Shown: positions 5,963 to 6,101 of the stretch, in pieces | Layout: each line of letters opens with the position of its first letter | Numbering within the stretch: position 1 is the stretch's first letter | Origin: JAAYYM01 sp964483395 | GTDB taxonomy: Bacteria; Bacillota; Clostridia; Lachnospirales; Lachnospiraceae | Length of the DNA stretch: 6,101 nucleotides | Direction of reading: 5' to 3' | NCBI GenBank assembly: GCA_964483395.1 | Contig: CAZABT010000138.1 | Span: 1 to 6,101 of the forward strand | Position numbers and translations under genes: made by a program | Notes under the pieces: model-generated | Databases searched by the model: none | Told to the model about the DNA's origin: nothing | The model's input: only the letters and a program-made list of their open reading frames with translations

Positions 5963-5969
5963 TAAAGAT

Positions 5970-6101
5970 TTGAAACAAAGGATTTATTTTCATACTGATT
6001 TTCAGACTAAACGATTAGATCAGTCCCGTCGAATGCTTGAACGTTTTTTGGCAAAAGTCGGAATTAACCGAAAGTTTAAGGATCGGATGTTTGTATTGCT
6101 G
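5970..6101 (+). CDS. Unrecognised protein, N-terminal 44 residues (runs off right edge)
   Basis: Starting from the TTG at 5970, the frame stays open for 44 codons to the last base. It begins MKQRIYFHTDFQTKRLDQSR and ends RKFKDRMFVLL. The visible part is strongly basic (12 Lys/Arg in 44 residues), and the final residues FVLL may open a hydrophobic membrane segment. This fits an inner-membrane protein with a positively charged cytoplasmic N-terminal tail. I do not recognise the family and assign no function. The strong Shine-Dalgarno makes the start credible despite the uncommon codon. Its promoter region holds the palindrome cluster, which suggests specific regulation. It is divergent from the DUF805 gene. 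Confidence 0.55.
   Translation, partial: MKQRIYFHTDFQTKRLDQSRRMLERFLAKVGINRKFKDRMFVLL

Larger units (their letters stand above)
5587..5969. other. 383-base divergent intergenic region
   Basis: No gene is supported here. A frame on the plus strand from the GTG at 5753 to 5965 lacks a Shine-Dalgarno, is Cys/Tyr-rich and resembles no protein I know. The region holds the DUF805 promoter, a candidate plus-strand promoter at 5768-5796, a direct repeat CAGTTCTTCCC (5706-5716) with CAGTTCTTTCCC (5724-5735), a small hairpin GGCTG-CTT-CAGCC (5817-5829), and the repeated TCATACTACA (5836-5845 and 5909-5918). A palindrome cluster follows at 5884-5930. Confidence 0.7.

Noticed and set aside
5753..5965. 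70-residue plus-strand frame in the right intergenic region
   Set aside because: GTG start without a Shine-Dalgarno, composition unlike the neighbouring genes, and it covers the promoter and palindromes.

Overview
The window looks like chromosomal DNA of an anaerobic Firmicute of class Clostridia, probably Lachnospiraceae. This rests on recognising protein sequences, on consensus sigma-A type promoters and strong GGAGG ribosome binding sites, and on moderate base composition. No search was run. No mobile element, CRISPR array, tRNA or rRNA was seen.

Layout. At the left edge, on the minus strand, are the first codons of an elongation factor G-like gene. A 259-base divergent intergenic region follows, with one good promoter facing each way. 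On the plus strand is a compact aromatic amino acid operon. It encodes a type I-beta DAHP synthase (298-1314), a prephenate dehydrogenase with a C-terminal ACT domain (1314-2411) and EPSP synthase (2425-3711). The first two genes share one base (TAATG) and the third starts 13 bases after the second ends, so they are probably co-transcribed and translationally coupled. They supply the entry step of the shikimate pathway, its sixth step, and the tyrosine branch. The DAHP synthase N-terminal domain and the ACT domain are likely feedback sensors.

Convergent to the operon, on the minus strand, is enolase (3656-5140). Its last 18 codons lie antisense inside the end of aroA, and no terminator is visible between the two genes. 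At about 494 residues the enolase is longer than the usual ~430. It carries two extra internal segments, one of them flanked by an in-frame 9-base direct repeat. Upstream of it, a clear intrinsic terminator closes a small DUF805 membrane protein gene (5269-5586, minus), which has its own near-consensus promoter.

The right part is a 383-base divergent region. It holds a candidate plus-strand promoter and a cluster of odd-length perfect palindromes. These precede a gene that starts with TTG at 5970 behind a strong Shine-Dalgarno and runs off the window. I do not recognise that gene.

Most of the window is ordinary housekeeping metabolism. The points most worth a second look are the enolase-aroA antisense overlap, the enolase insertions, and the palindrome cluster before the right-edge gene.
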